DNA of 64,000 nucleotides, taken from contig JABSSW010000004.1 of assembly GCA_018902385.1 (NCBI GenBank), positions 496,001 to 560,000 on the forward strand, in the 5' to 3' direction. The translations under genes and the position numbers were made by a program. Position 1 is the stretch's first letter. Every line of letters starts with the position of its first letter. Below, piece after piece: positions 1-11,867 of this stretch. The notes under the pieces were generated by a model that saw nothing but the letters and a program-made list of their open reading frames with translations, ran no database searches and had not been told where the DNA came from. Source of the stretch: Physcia stellaris. Lineage: Eukaryota; Ascomycota; Lecanoromycetes; Caliciales; Physciaceae.

Positions 1-1632
1 ATCTCCGGCCGGAGCAGACTGAAGGAGTACAGTCGTATCCCCTTTCAGAACTGTCTCTGCTAAAGCGATTAAAGTAGTAGTAGTCGATATTGGCATTCGT
101 GATTCTGGTGAAACGGGACTCACAAAGTGTCAGTGTTAGCTCCTCTCCGGTGAATATCCTGGGGTCCAGAATGATCCTCCCTTTCCCTTACGAGTGGCCA
201 CGCACGGCACTAAGCCGGCTGAAAGACGGTCTAGAGTAATACTGAAGTCTGGCATCTACCAAGCCATCTTGGCCAGAATCTGTCTGGAGCAAATCATATT
301 GTCGTGGAGTCATGTGGCGAATTGCTGATCAGTCTTCGCGCAGTGATGGACTGTTATCCAATCATTGCCTGATCGCACGGACTCAAGCCCTTTTTGGATA
401 GACATGCAGGGTGGTCCTGGTGGAAGACTGAGGTTCTAAGCCCTTCTCAAGTTCTTATCGATCCTGACATTGATTGCTTCAAGTGAGATTGTGGCTTCGG
501 TAAGGGTAGTAGACTAAACCAAATGGTCCTCAGCCAAACGAATGCAAAGCTATTTTGGGTCGTTGCCGACGGAAGCCGGGCAGAGTTTAACCGAAGGTCC
601 GACGTGGTTTCACATTGATGAAACAATCTCACGCGAAAGGACTTGAAACAAAGCGAACACCAAGCTTCAAACCGTCAGTGCCGTTGCGGAGCCGCAAGTA
701 GACAGTAACCATGAGAGAATGATTAGATGTTGCGATTTGTCGAATGTTCCCCCTCACTCGTGTGGATGTGTATAAACATTAAGGGCACCCAATTTCTTGG
801 GTGTCAAGAAGGCCAAAGCGTGAGCCGTAGATCGAAACGCGTCAATAGTTTCTCGTCGAATGGTTTCTGTTCCCAATCGAACCAGCAATTGGGCGGAGAT
901 TGGATGAGGTGAGAAGATGATAATGTAGTTGATTGGTTGTACGCGTATTTATCCTGCTTTAATTCTGAACAAGCTGCTCCAACTGTAAACATCTCAGTGC
1001 TCAACTAGATGCATGATCATCGGTTTCCCGTAGATGATGTACTCGTACAAGGTTTTATACAGCATGCAGATTGCAGAGCAGTTGCTAGCGTGCTAATTTC
1101 CCATACAAGTGGAGCCGTGAAGGAAGCGAAGCAGAATGACTTGCTGAGACTTGATGCCAACTATACGCAGCAATAACATCCAGGAGGCACTCGCTTTGCC
1201 TCCAACACACCTTCACTTCTCATCCTCTTTACTACATCGCTCCTTACACCACATTCCTTTCTCCACATATCCTGTACCTACTCGGCGAATCTTGCCTCGG
1301 CATCAGTGCAGTACGCTACGATTGAACCTTCCTGAAAACTGACTAGATCGCCCGCGACACCTTCGATCTTGGATTCTCGACTGCAGTACACACCATACTG
1401 TATTCCTCTCGAAACCTGCTGAGTACCCATTACTGTTTTGGCCAGAAAGAAGGGCGGAACCGACCGCAAACAACAGACTGCGCTCCAAACAGTATGCGAT
1501 TGAAAAAGTGTTGACCATTAACCCTACTTACTCGCGAGACCCGCGAAGCAAGTGCGCTGGCTGGCAGAGCTCCCTAAAACCTTGCAGACTCTGGGTGGAT
1601 GGCACAGGAAAAACCGAGAGAGATTTAACAAG
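1..1632. other. intergenic region upstream of palI
   Basis: No gene is supported here; the open frames are short (about 60-90 codons), on both strands, and lack splice or motif support. A pyrimidine-rich stretch around 1196-1290 precedes palI, as is common in fungal promoters and leaders. One PacC-type hexamer (GCCAAG on the minus strand) lies at 268-273, which is about what chance predicts for 1.6 kb. Confidence 0.6.
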
Positions 1633-4187
1633 ATGCTTCGACCGGCGACTCCTCTCTCAATCTTGCTCTTCGTCGCCTTCGTCCTCCTGCTACTCTCAGT
1701 AATCTCCACGCCCGTCGTCAAAGGCATACCCCTTGCAACATTCGACGGGATTGATTTTGGTGTTTTTGGATTTTGTAAAGGGGATTCCTGCACTGGGCCC
1801 CAGGTTGGTTACTCCACAGGTGAGCCGATTGACTGCAGACAGAACAAGGGGCTGGCTGGCAGATTTCTCCTTTTCCCCGATTCGATGATGATCCTACTCC
1901 TTTACAAGCCCAAAGATTGCCAACTTGACATACCTGACTTTCCTTGGCAGACTCGCAGACACTCTTTCACAACGATAACGAGAACAATGACTTCTCTCTC
2001 CCGCCCGGCGCCCGGTCTTCCCTATCTTCAATCCTCATAGTCCATCCAATAGCCGCTTTGCTCACGCTTATATGCTTCGGCCTCGCAGCATCCGCTCATT
2101 TACATTCACCGTCTCATTCTCCTCGATATCTTTTAGCGCTGCTACTTCTGTTGATACCGACACTTTTAATTACTTTACTCGCATTTCTCGTGGATATTTT
2201 GCTCTTCGTGCCGCATTTACAATGGGGAGGATGGATTGTTCTAGCCTCTACAATACTCATCACCGCCGCCGGCGTTGTTACATGTGCGATGCGCAGGACA
2301 CTGGTCAGCAGAAAAGCTAGGAAGAAAAGGATAGCTCAGAATGCCGAGATGAACGGCGAGAACTTCTATGCCCGCCAAGCGTCAGCTCGCGCAGAATCAC
2401 CTCCTCCGCTCAAAGGTACACCTATGGTAAACGGAGCTCCTGGAGCGGATACCCTTCCTACATTCGCGACATTTGAAAACAAGACGCCGCAGATCGCCGA
2501 CGAAGAACGCATGCCATTAAATACTAGGACGCCATCAAATAGGACCGTACCCAGCAGTGCAACAAGAGTGGAAACAGATGATGGCCTTGGCCCATCGGCA
2601 AGAGGGGGTTTTGGGTCGATGCGCGGCGGTCGTGGTGCAGGTTATGATGGGCCTAGAGACGAATACGGCAATCCTCTACCCCCTTCAAACGCTTTTGGTG
2701 CTATACCAGGTGGGGTACGGAGGGATCAATCCGAACCTCCCATGCGCCGTCAATACTCGAACGAGACCATGAATTCTCAAGGATCACGAGGCCGAGGAAG
2801 AGGAGGGTTTCCGCAAAGGGGTTTCGGTAGAGGAGGCCCTTACGGACCGGGGCGGGGCGGGCCAGGAAACAACTCTTATGGTCGAGGAGGACCCGCCGGA
2901 GGATATGGACCACCACCTGGTTACGGCAATGGTAATCCATATCCGCCCATGGGACGAGGTCCTTCGAACGGGTACGTGCGAGAGCAATCAGCTCCAGGTT
3001 ATGGCAGACGGCCCTCACCAGGTCCTCCTTCAGCACCAGGAGGTTACGGGAGGCAACCGTCGCCTGGACCTCCATCGGCACCAGGTGGATATGGCAGGCA
3101 GTCACCGGGGCCACCCTCAGCACCCGGCGGGTATGGGAGGCAGCCATCTCCGGGCCCAGGATCAGCGCCAGCGAATTTCAGCAGACGGGCTTCTCCAGGC
3201 CCACCATCGGCACCTGGAGGTTATTCTGCGTATGGTTCGAGGGAACCGTCACCTGGAGCTCAGAGGATGAGAAGGGCCGAATCACCACCTCCACCGTTGC
3301 CAACCCAGCATCCTGGCGAAGGCGTCATTATTGGACAGGCTGTTGAAATGGATGCATACAGTGGTAGCCCTCAGATGTCACCTACATTTGGTCGGCCGAT
3401 GCAACTGCGGGACAGCGACAGTGATGTTCAAGGGCTCGTTGGGCTGCAACAGCAACAGCAGCAGTTGAAGGATAGGGAGGCTTCCATGAGTGCAACAAGC
3501 ACATATAGTTCTCAGGAGTAAGCCCCTTGACTCCCTTTTTTGGAGGATGCTAACCATCACAGGCCCTACGTACCGCCTAGAGCAGTCTGGGCTGGAGCTA
3601 CTCGCAATGGAACTCCACCAATAGACAGCAATCAAATCCCAACCACCGCCATTGAGTTACCTACACCCACCGAGACCCAATCAGCACAAAACCTACCATC
3701 ACACAAACGCTACAATTCCGCTGATAATTACTATGAAGACGTTGACCCACGTTTCGCGGACCCTGCACCAGTCCCTCAACCCAATAGCCCCATGCCAACG
3801 TCCTTAATGCCAGGTCATTACCCTAGTACCTCCAACATCGACAGCGGCCACCTCGAACCCTCAAGCTCCTACGAATCCATTCAAGACGGCACTCGCTCTC
3901 CAGCGGCTAGCGATAACAGCAACTACACATCCATCTCACAAAGAGGCATCAACCCTGCGTGGAGACCTCCACCGAGTTTTCAAGGGCCGGGCATGGGCGG
4001 GGTTCCGAATCGGAGACCCGTCCAGCAGCAGCGAGATGTCCTGATGACGAATCCGGACTTTGAGATCCCAGGCGTTGGGGCTGGCAGGGGTGGCTTTCAG
4101 GGTGGGAGAGGCGGAGGGAGAATGCAGGGCCACATGCCAGGACCGGGCGTTATGCCTGGCGGGAGATACCCTGGGGGAGAGATATGA
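1633..4187 (+). CDS. palI: pH-response regulator PalI/Rim9
   Basis: Exons 1633-1819, 1951-3517 and 3563-4187 join in phase to 792 aa. This is the SUR7/PalI family membrane protein that helps place or stabilise the PalH/Rim21 ambient-pH receptor at the plasma membrane. Seen: an N-terminal hydrophobic segment (about residues 8-30), an extracellular loop with a Gly-Phe-Cys motif, then three more membrane segments (about 85-113, 121-148, 155-174) and a basic RKARKKR stop-transfer. The long cytoplasmic tail holds an RGG/GRGG-rich stretch (nt about 2780-2970), tandem copies of a GYGRQPSPGPPSAPG-type repeat (nt about 2995-3235), a short Gln run and a Gly/Arg-rich end. I chose the ATG at 1633 because the family starts with MLRPATPL; an in-frame ATG at 1552 would add 27 residues of non-family sequence. 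It lies tail to tail with pacC. Confidence 0.9.
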
Positions 4188-5331
4188 TGTCCCTCCACTG
4201 GGAAGCCCATCTTATCCCCCGACAAACCAAGCAAGCACGTTCCTTCCTCCCCGCCCCCCTTTGGTCCTCCTTCTCACCCCCTGCATGCTGGGCACCAAGA
4301 ACCCGGGCGCCGCAATCTCAGCATCATGTCACCCACAAACCTCATCACGATCTGGAGAACTTGATTCAACAGCCCACCATCGGCCCTCCAACCTTGTCAC
4401 ACATACTCACTTACAAACATTGTTTTTTGCTTCATTGTACATAGAATATCCAGAATTTGGCTTTTGAACTACCGCACAGGCGGCTATCATCGTTTCTTCA
4501 ATTTCGGGATTGAAAACAGCTTTTACGGGGGGGAGGGGGAGGCAGGCAGGCATTCTGTTTTGGCCTGGTTGGCAAGGGGAGGGAGGGAAAGGCGCTTCTA
4601 TTAGCTAGCTGGTGGGTGGGGTGGAGTAAGCTGAGGAACGCTTTTTTGGGGGGAGGATGGATGGTTGTATATAGCGTTCTGGGAACTGAGCTTCTGAGGA
4701 CGGTAGTGGTAATTAAGTTGCTGAGATATTGGTATTTGTACGTTTTGGTCGAGATCCGAGTATTGTGCTTGGGAGATTTGTCTATTTGGTCGTTTTCTCT
4801 GCTTGGGTGAGGGAGGTGGGTCGATGATCGAAGCGAGGATGTTGTCGGCCTCGGAAGTGCTTTATGAATGGATTTGAGAAGCTGGTATTACAGGATTAGT
4901 CCATTGACGAGCTACCAATATCGATGGAGATCATCTTCGTAGTAGCCGTGAGAATAGAAGCAAGCGGGATTTCAGCCTATCAGATGATAAAATGTCATTG
5001 AAATGCTCAGCTTAGCAAATATCATGTCTGTGCTACGTCTATCCCCCCCCTCCCCCCTTCTCGCGCTCATTTGTGTTAAAAGTAAAGAAAAAAACCCTCG
5101 AACAGAACATTGCTTGAAAAAAAAAAAAAAGCCAATTGTGCAAGAAGCGCATGCAAGCGTTCAAGTGAGCTCAAGGGCAACACGGACAATACTGTGCCCG
5201 CGATCCGGGATTCTCCGCGCCATCACGCCACTAGACAAAAGCCGAGAGAGATATATCCGTCTCGTGCAGGTCGTGAGGTATTAGATCCATCTCCCCGAAC
5301 TCCACCAACTCCTTTCTTGACCAGGGGAACT
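4188..5331. other. convergent 3' region between palI and pacC
   Basis: Shared downstream region of two convergent genes; no gene seen. It is rich in homopolymers: G-runs around 4525-4545 and 4645-4655, a C/T run at about 5041-5056 and a run of about 14 A at 5117-5130. Such tracts are prone to length errors in sequencing. Confidence 0.6.
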
Positions 5332-7310
5332 CTATCCGGAGGCTTCGACCTGTTGAGGAAGCGTGGGATATAGGCTTGAAGTCTCGGGCTCCTCTTCCCG
5401 CTTGGTGGGCGCCTCGCCGCCCTCGGCTTCGAAGTCGTTGTTTGCAAGCCTTTGTTGGATGTAACTGTCCGAAATGGTTAGCATTGTTATTCTCTGGCTC
5501 CAATGCCTTGGAACGACTCACCTCTTCAGAATGTCGAGCGTCCGGATCGTGTCGACCCAGCGTGGGTTACGCCTTGCTCCACTTTCCTCATGTGCCTCAT
5601 CATTCTCGGTCTTGAGTTGTGACTCCGGGGCAGGCAATCCACCGGAAAGAGCCGGGTCAATGTTTGAGGGCAGGACTTCAGCCTTAGGACGAGTTTGCCC
5701 CATAGGTGCCATAGGTGCTCTATGAGGTGGCTCTGTCGGGCTGTTGAGTGGGGACTCCTTAGGTGTGGATGTGCTATCATCGGAGGTGTCCATTTCGTTG
5801 CGGTGGCGCGGAGGAGGACCCATCGGTTGCGCTTTTTGAAGGTATCCACCACCATGACGAGGCCGATAATCATTTTCGGATTGGGCGCTTAATGTCGCAG
5901 CGGGTGCCATACTTGAAGAGGGGTATCCACCTGCTGAGGGCCCTGGAAGACTGGGGTACATTAATCCATTGGGAGTCGCGGGTGATAGCCTTGGGTTCGA
6001 GTGGGTGGAATCCGGAGAGTGAGCTGACGTGTAGCTTCCCGAGCTGGATGGTGGCGTTAGGACAGGTGTGCTAACGCTTTGATTTGTACGAGCCGATGGA
6101 GCCAATGGAGACTCGTTGTGCGCAGTCCTGAGCTGGAGACTTGGCGTGGGAAGATGCTGGCGGTAATCAATTGTGTCCTGAACGTAGTGCGCACCCGGCT
6201 GGCCGACACCAGCTGCAGCTGCCTGATCGGCAGCTTCATAAACGGTAGCTGCCATCTGTTCAAAGCGTTGCGCCATCATCACCAACTGGTCTTTCGTCCT
6301 CAAATTGTCGATGGCTGGGAGACTATAGGCGGCACTATGACCTCCACCAACATCAACTTGGACCGGAGCAGGCTGGAAGTCAGCCATCCCACCGCTCAAG
6401 ACATAGGGTACTCCGCTTTGTTGGAGCGGCATCAAGCGATTGCTAAGCTGAGCGTAAGATTTGGTATCGATGATCCCACGTTGTACGTCACCAATGAAGC
6501 TATTGAGACTGGCAAGGGATTTGTTGTTATCGAAAGCAGCATTGTTGACATCACCACCTTGACCCAAGGTGTAGGACACAGTGCCGTAACCGTTGCCATA
6601 GCTTTGCTGCTGGGTCGGTGCGTAGTAGTTTTGCGTACCGTTGTGGCCCTGTGGTGCGTAGCCCATTGATGGATGCGGCTGCATATGGTGATGCTCAGGG
6701 TAGTAGCTCGGTCCTGAAGAGAATGATTCATTAGTTTTCGAACGGAAGAGGTCGTGGCTTGACTCACCTTTAGGTTGATTCCCCATGTTGAAGGCACCAT
6801 TTTGATGCTGATGGTTGTCCCGACTAGCAGCCTGATTGATGCCGTTGAGAACGGTATCATCAGCGTGAGTTTTCACATGCTTCTTCAGATCCTGAGGACG
6901 CTTGAAAGTCTTGCCACAGAACTGGCAGCGATGCGGTTTCAAGGGAACATGGACTCGGATGTGCGAAGTGATGTGATCGCGCTTGACAACCTGAACGCTG
7001 CAGTTCGCCCACGCGCATTGCAGGTTGAGATTGTTGGTGCTTTTGCGGCCAATATGTTTGTCGCATACGTGATCCTGGAATTGTCAACATCGCCTCTAGG
7101 CTGGGGTTGTCGCACTCACGTAAAGCACTTCAGCGGAAGGGTGGCTCTCCCACAACCGGTCCACAAGCATCGGAATTCGTTGCCATGATTGCTCTGTAGA
7201 GGAGCAGCAACAGTATTTGGCGGGTTCTGCTGTTGTTGAGGGGCTTGGTTATCCTGGCTTGGTTGTGCCATGGCTGCCAAGCCCGCGTCCGAAGGCTCAG
7301 GGTTGGCCAT
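5332..7310 (-). CDS. pacC: pH-response transcription factor PacC/Rim101 (apparent frameshift in zinc finger 1)
   Basis: Exons 7310-7120, 7074-6768, 6713-5522 and 5464-5332 (minus strand), about 607 aa if one base is restored. PacC is the C2H2 factor that activates alkaline-expressed genes and represses acid-expressed ones after PalA/PalB-dependent proteolysis. Seen: finger 1 starts CLWTGC (about residues 48-53) and resumes as PSAEVLYDHVCDKH; fingers 2 and 3 follow with [18 protein letters not shown] and [14 protein letters not shown], all highly conserved. Two YPX(L/I) motifs (YPSL mid-protein, YPTL near the C-terminus) match the PalA/Rim20 docking signals. Odd: between CLWTGCG and the conserved [10 protein letters not shown] the frame slips by one base at the G-run 7149-7151 (plus-strand CCC), where the family needs one more G. 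The 54-nt intron 6767-6714 is divisible by three, so it could also be read through. All introns have GT..AG ends. Confidence 0.88.
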
Positions 7311-8793
7311 AGTAAAGTTGCTTGGAACACAGTACGTGGTGAGTTGAGAAGTCCCACTCGTGACCGTATGATTTACAATATCAAATCGAACGCTTGTTCA
7401 TTCAAGCCTTTCCGAGAGATGGCACCTCCCAAAATTCCGAGTGGGAAAATGGGCGAGGAAGAGGAGTGAGAGAATGCCAAGCTGCCAAGAAACGCTAAAG
7501 CTATATTCCGCCAAGCGTCAGGCTAGCGATCCGTGTGATAGGGGTCGCGTAATTTGCTCAAGTTGATTTCTTTTTCCGCCAGTGCTCCCCTTCTGCTGGA
7601 ATCCGGAACTCTTGGCCTTCCCGGAATCCTTGGCCCAAGCGGAGCTGACGTACACTCCAGTCATGCATTGAAGTCTCCACACTAACAATTTGAGAGTTGT
7701 GCACAGCCTCCTTTCTGGGTGAACACGTGCTCCTAACCGCTGAACTGTGAAGGTGATCGGGGTTCACCAGCCTTGTATTGACCAAGGGAATGCTCCACTA
7801 CCGAGGGATGAGATGTTAAAAAAGGGGCAGAAGTACAGTTGACCCCAAATTGATTACGTTGGGTTATTCACAATCACACTCGTGTTGAATGTCTTGCGTA
7901 GTGAATTCATCTCTCCTTGTTTCACTACTGTCATGAAGCCCGTGTCCTCGGAAGTGTGACGTTGATGCTAGGTCTTTGTCAGACATCTCAATGATCTCAT
8001 ACAGGTCGAGAGAGCACCATGGCATCGAGCTTGGAATATCTGTCCGCTCGTATCAACTCGGCAGGGATTTTTGACTCTATTGCTTGTGAAACCATTCTAA
8101 GCGAGTTCAAAGCGAGGAACTTCTTCATTCTTTTCACCTAGCAAGCCTTTCCATGTATCGAACTACTAGACCAGACGATTCTGGAAGTCTTCTCAATCTG
8201 TTGATATCGCTGCCTTGCCACAGACATTACTTCGGATCCCCAACGATTCAAACACTTTGCACGAGATGACTCCAAGAAACATGCGTATACGGCCTGAGTT
8301 TGGGCCTACACAACGCATAAACAGGTGGACATGGTCTACTAGTAGCAAACGAAGTACACTTTGACATTAGCACACGGCGGCAGCCTCCTGTCGGTCCATC
8401 CAGTACGAAATCAGAGAGAACCACTCCGCCGGCCCTCGGTATCAGGACCCATCATATTTTCCTGCCTCTTCTTACTATATCCAGACTCCGAGGACTGATA
8501 CTCTACCCAATCCATTATCAACACTCGCCAGAGCTGATGTTGCTCTATCTTACATAAAGTAATGTAGACACTGTCTTGTTTCCCGGGTTACACAGCCTTT
8601 GATCACCTGAATGATTGACAATCAAGTTGTAGGTACTACAGTGGAGCTTTCGCTCAACCTAAGTACACATCCTGCAGAGCCATAAAGTCTCATCCGGAAA
8701 GGGATTGCTTAAAGCTATTTACACCAAATTCGTTGAGATATATATATGTTTCGCCATATCTACACATATTCCCGATCGCATTCGAGTTCGTTA
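7311..8793. other. pacC upstream region and 3' flank of the next regulator
   Basis: No gene supported. The half next to pacC carries the hexamer cluster noted separately; the half next to 8793 is AT-richer and holds only short, unsupported open frames. It contains the 3' end of the minus-strand regulator that stops at 8794. Confidence 0.6.
7476..7634. promoter_or_regulatory. cluster of five PacC-type hexamers upstream of pacC
   Basis: The core PacC target is GCCARG. GCCAAG occurs on the plus strand at 7476-7481, 7484-7489 and 7510-7515, and on the minus strand at 7611-7616 and 7629-7634. All lie about 165-325 bp upstream of the pacC ATG at 7310. About one GCCARG match per kilobase (both strands) is expected by chance, so five in 160 bp is a strong enrichment. 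This fits autoregulation of pacC, which is known in other ascomycetes; binding here is inference. Confidence 0.6.
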
Positions 8794-11700
8794 TCAACTC
8801 TGTTGATAACATTGGTTGGCCCATCCCTGGCCGTAAGGATCTTCATAACCCGTGGGCGTTGCGCTAGCTCCAGAAGATTGCTGCATTTGGTCGGAAGGCC
8901 ACGCTGCTGAGTCGCCCTCCAAAGCCATAGCATTGTTCCCAGCAGCGACAGAGCTTATATCCGAGGACGTGCCGATAGTCTGGAAGCCAAGGTCGTTTTC
9001 TGGAAATTGCATCATATAAGGTGGCCATGAGCCGAAGAATTGGGTGTCAAAGGCTCCATATGGCCCTCTGGTAGTGGCTGGCGTATCGGACGCGCTGAAT
9101 ACATTTGTGTTCTCCGGTCGGAAAAGATTTTGATCTTCTAGGGTCATCATGGGTTGATTGGGATATGCGAATGGATCGGCCGAGGGAAACATAATATCGC
9201 CCATGTCAGGCAGAATATTCGAGTACTGCTGATTTGGACCGAACGTTGACTGACTGCTGCTAGATGGTGTCGCGCTGGTACTGTCAATGTTCGCCGTACT
9301 TGCACTTTCTGGGCTATAAGGATCGATCGGGCTAGGGTGGTAAGTGGGCATGGCTTGCTGCTGATGATGAACCGGGATTTCATAGAGAGAAGGCTGTGAC
9401 TTCTCAGATTGACTGATTTTGCTGGGCGAGCTCTGTGCTCGGTCCTTCGATGAGTCGTCACTGTTCGAGGAAGGTCTGGCTGCTATGCGAGTAGCCTGGA
9501 CGGACTTCAATTGCTTTTTCAAGTCCGTAGAAGGTGCTTGTCGCTTTTTCTGAGAAACCACGTTACTTTTTGCACCTTTGAGCTTTCGTGGTAACTGTTC
9601 AAAGACTCCCTAGTTCAATTAAGTTTCCGGTACAGTTTTGGCAAAATAGATCTTACGTACCCTCAGTGTCTGCATAGACTTATCCGCTGCCATACTTGTC
9701 CTCGCAAGGCTTGCCAATGTATCTCTACCCTCGAATGCGTCGCGTAGTATATCTTGAGTGTTCGGGCTGTTAGGATTCTCGAGGACAAAGAATACTAATG
9801 ATAATATGGCGAAGAAAGTGGTGTACATGTAGAACCAATAAGAGCCGTTCAGCAGCCCTTTCTTCTTCATTTCGTCGGAAATATGTATGATGTTTCGAGA
9901 AACACTTACACAAGCAGCTGCGCACGCATAAGATCGCTTATCATTGGGCTTAGTCTGCGACTTTGGAGAGATGTAATGAAGGAAAGGCCGATAGAGAAAT
10001 CCTTGGATATAGGCATAAGCCATACGTAACAATTGCTGAACCCTGGCTGCTACTTAGTATCGAAACCCGGATCGGAACCTTGACATTTACCTCTCGATCT
10101 CAGGAGTTGATTCACCTCCAGGCTTCAATGCCATGGGCAATCGTTCCATCCATGTTTGGAGATCTTGCTCAATCTCCCTGACCCTTGCGTGACTGACCGC
10201 ATACGGCTGGTTGCTTGACGATGGAGTAGCTTTGACAGGATATATGTACCTCGTAGTCTTTGCTAGTATCTCAACAAGCCGCGTATGAGCATTGAACGCA
10301 CACATGACAGATAGCCGTCCGGGAGGCGCGGGCAATATCTTCTCACTTGTTATAAACTCATCATCAATTTCCAAGGGCATCTCCTGGTCAAAATCATTCT
10401 CGTTGAGATACATTGGCAAGCCTAGCAAAGCTGCGACATAGATGTCCATTGTCCGGACCACCCAGAATATGCGCTTTCGAATCTCTTGCTCGATCGGGTT
10501 GAAGTTCCCGGACAACGAACGGTGTATGCCCATCCGGATTGCAGATCTGAGAACTATTCCAATATGTGAATAGCAGGTACTTAGCCTTGACGAAGATTGC
10601 ATGAAGAGAATCATGAATAGAACTGTCTGCAACGAAGTCAGATCACGACACTCAGTGACATCTATCATGGAACGTGAGGCACTGAACCAGGTGAATCTAG
10701 AAGGCGTTTAGTTCACTTTCTGATTTTCCCAGCCATATACTACTCACCCCTGATCAATTGCATTTTCATAACCCCACCTCTGCAGATGGCTGCGCTCTGC
10801 TTTCGCAAACACGGCACCTAGTGCCAGAACAACGTAAAGCAGAGGAAGAAACCTAGTTTCAGCGTTCCTGTATTGTTCAGGGGGTAACGAGTATGCCCGA
10901 TCGAATTTGGCCCAGAATGTGGGTAAATGTACGATGCGCATCAAAGCACAGGCATCATCCAAAGCGTTCTCACACAAAAGTATTGCGCATGCTCTTGGTG
11001 GCAGATCCTGTGTATTAGGTAACGAAGTCTCTATCGACGAGTCCATAGACCGTTGGGGTGAACTTATCGGAGAGCGAGGGGATGCAATCTTGCTGGTCTT
11101 TAGAAATGGCATCCCATAGCCCTCAGCTTTGCCCATAATGTCACCAAATTGCTCCCGCAAACAACGCAGGTAGACGATACCGGATGATTGGCCATGGTAA
11201 TCCCAATTGCCTTGGTCATCCAAATCCAACGAGCCTGTATGATCCACCATTGACTCCAAAAGATTTTCCGATGACCCTGAAGATCTCTCACCAGCTTTGC
11301 CAGGTCTGGCTGGAACCCTCTCCGTCGGTACCGAGGTAGGCATTTGCGACGGTGCCTCCTGTTTTATCCGTGGGCGCATCCGTTGGGGTGCACCTGCGTC
11401 GAATTGGGGATCATCCAAGTCGACGTCCGGGAGGACTTTTCGAAGAAGAGCCTCTGCCCGCTGCAGACGGCTTTCTAGAGCCTCGACGTACTGCGGTGTA
11501 GGGTTTCGTCGCCGATTCGAGGGTTGGTCATAGGTGCATTCTGTTGTTCTTAGCAGGAGCGACTTTGAAGTAGGGCGCAAGATAGCACCCAGGTCGTGTA
11601 CTGACCATAGCTGTAAACGGTGCAATGTGTGCAAGGCTGGGTGCCATCACATTTGATCTTCTTCCGGCGGCATTCGTCGCAAGCTCGAGTCACACGACGA

Positions 11701-11867
11701 CGCTTCTGAAGCGGAGCGGAGGAAGATTGAGTCGAAGATATATTATCATCGTGCAGTGGGGACGCCTGGCTAGGCCGATTCTGCAAGGGCAATTGCTCGT
11801 CTGAATCATTGGCCGCGTCAACGCCAGGATCTTCGGATGAGGAGGTCGAAACTGCTTCGCAGTCCAT
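8794..11867 (-). CDS. Zn2Cys6 transcription factor with fungal-specific regulatory domain (Mut3p-like group)
   Basis: Exons 11867-11606, 11540-10748, 10696-10091, 10042-9661 and 9609-8794 (minus strand) join to 952 aa. Nuclear DNA-binding regulator. Seen: binuclear zinc cluster C63-x2-C66-x6-C73-x5-C79-x2-C82-x6-C89 in a basic context ([20 protein letters not shown]), followed by a linker and a leucine-rich coiled coil ([20 protein letters not shown]). The middle holds the fungal regulatory (fungal_trans) domain with [16 protein letters not shown] and [20 protein letters not shown]. The last 250 residues are Ser/Pro/Gln-rich, like an activation region. Intron 1 falls inside the zinc cluster, between the fifth and sixth cysteines. 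This architecture is often named after yeast Mut3p; the target pathway cannot be told from sequence. It faces DBP8 head to head. Confidence 0.85.

Noticed and set aside
1552-1632. Upstream in-frame start for palI
   Set aside because: The extra 27 residues do not match the family, which begins MLRPATPL at 1633.
6714-6767. Treating the 54-nt in-frame stretch of pacC as coding
   Set aside because: It has a GTGAGT donor, an ACTAAT branch and a CAG acceptor, and PacC genes commonly carry an intron just after the fingers; read-through remains possible but less likely.
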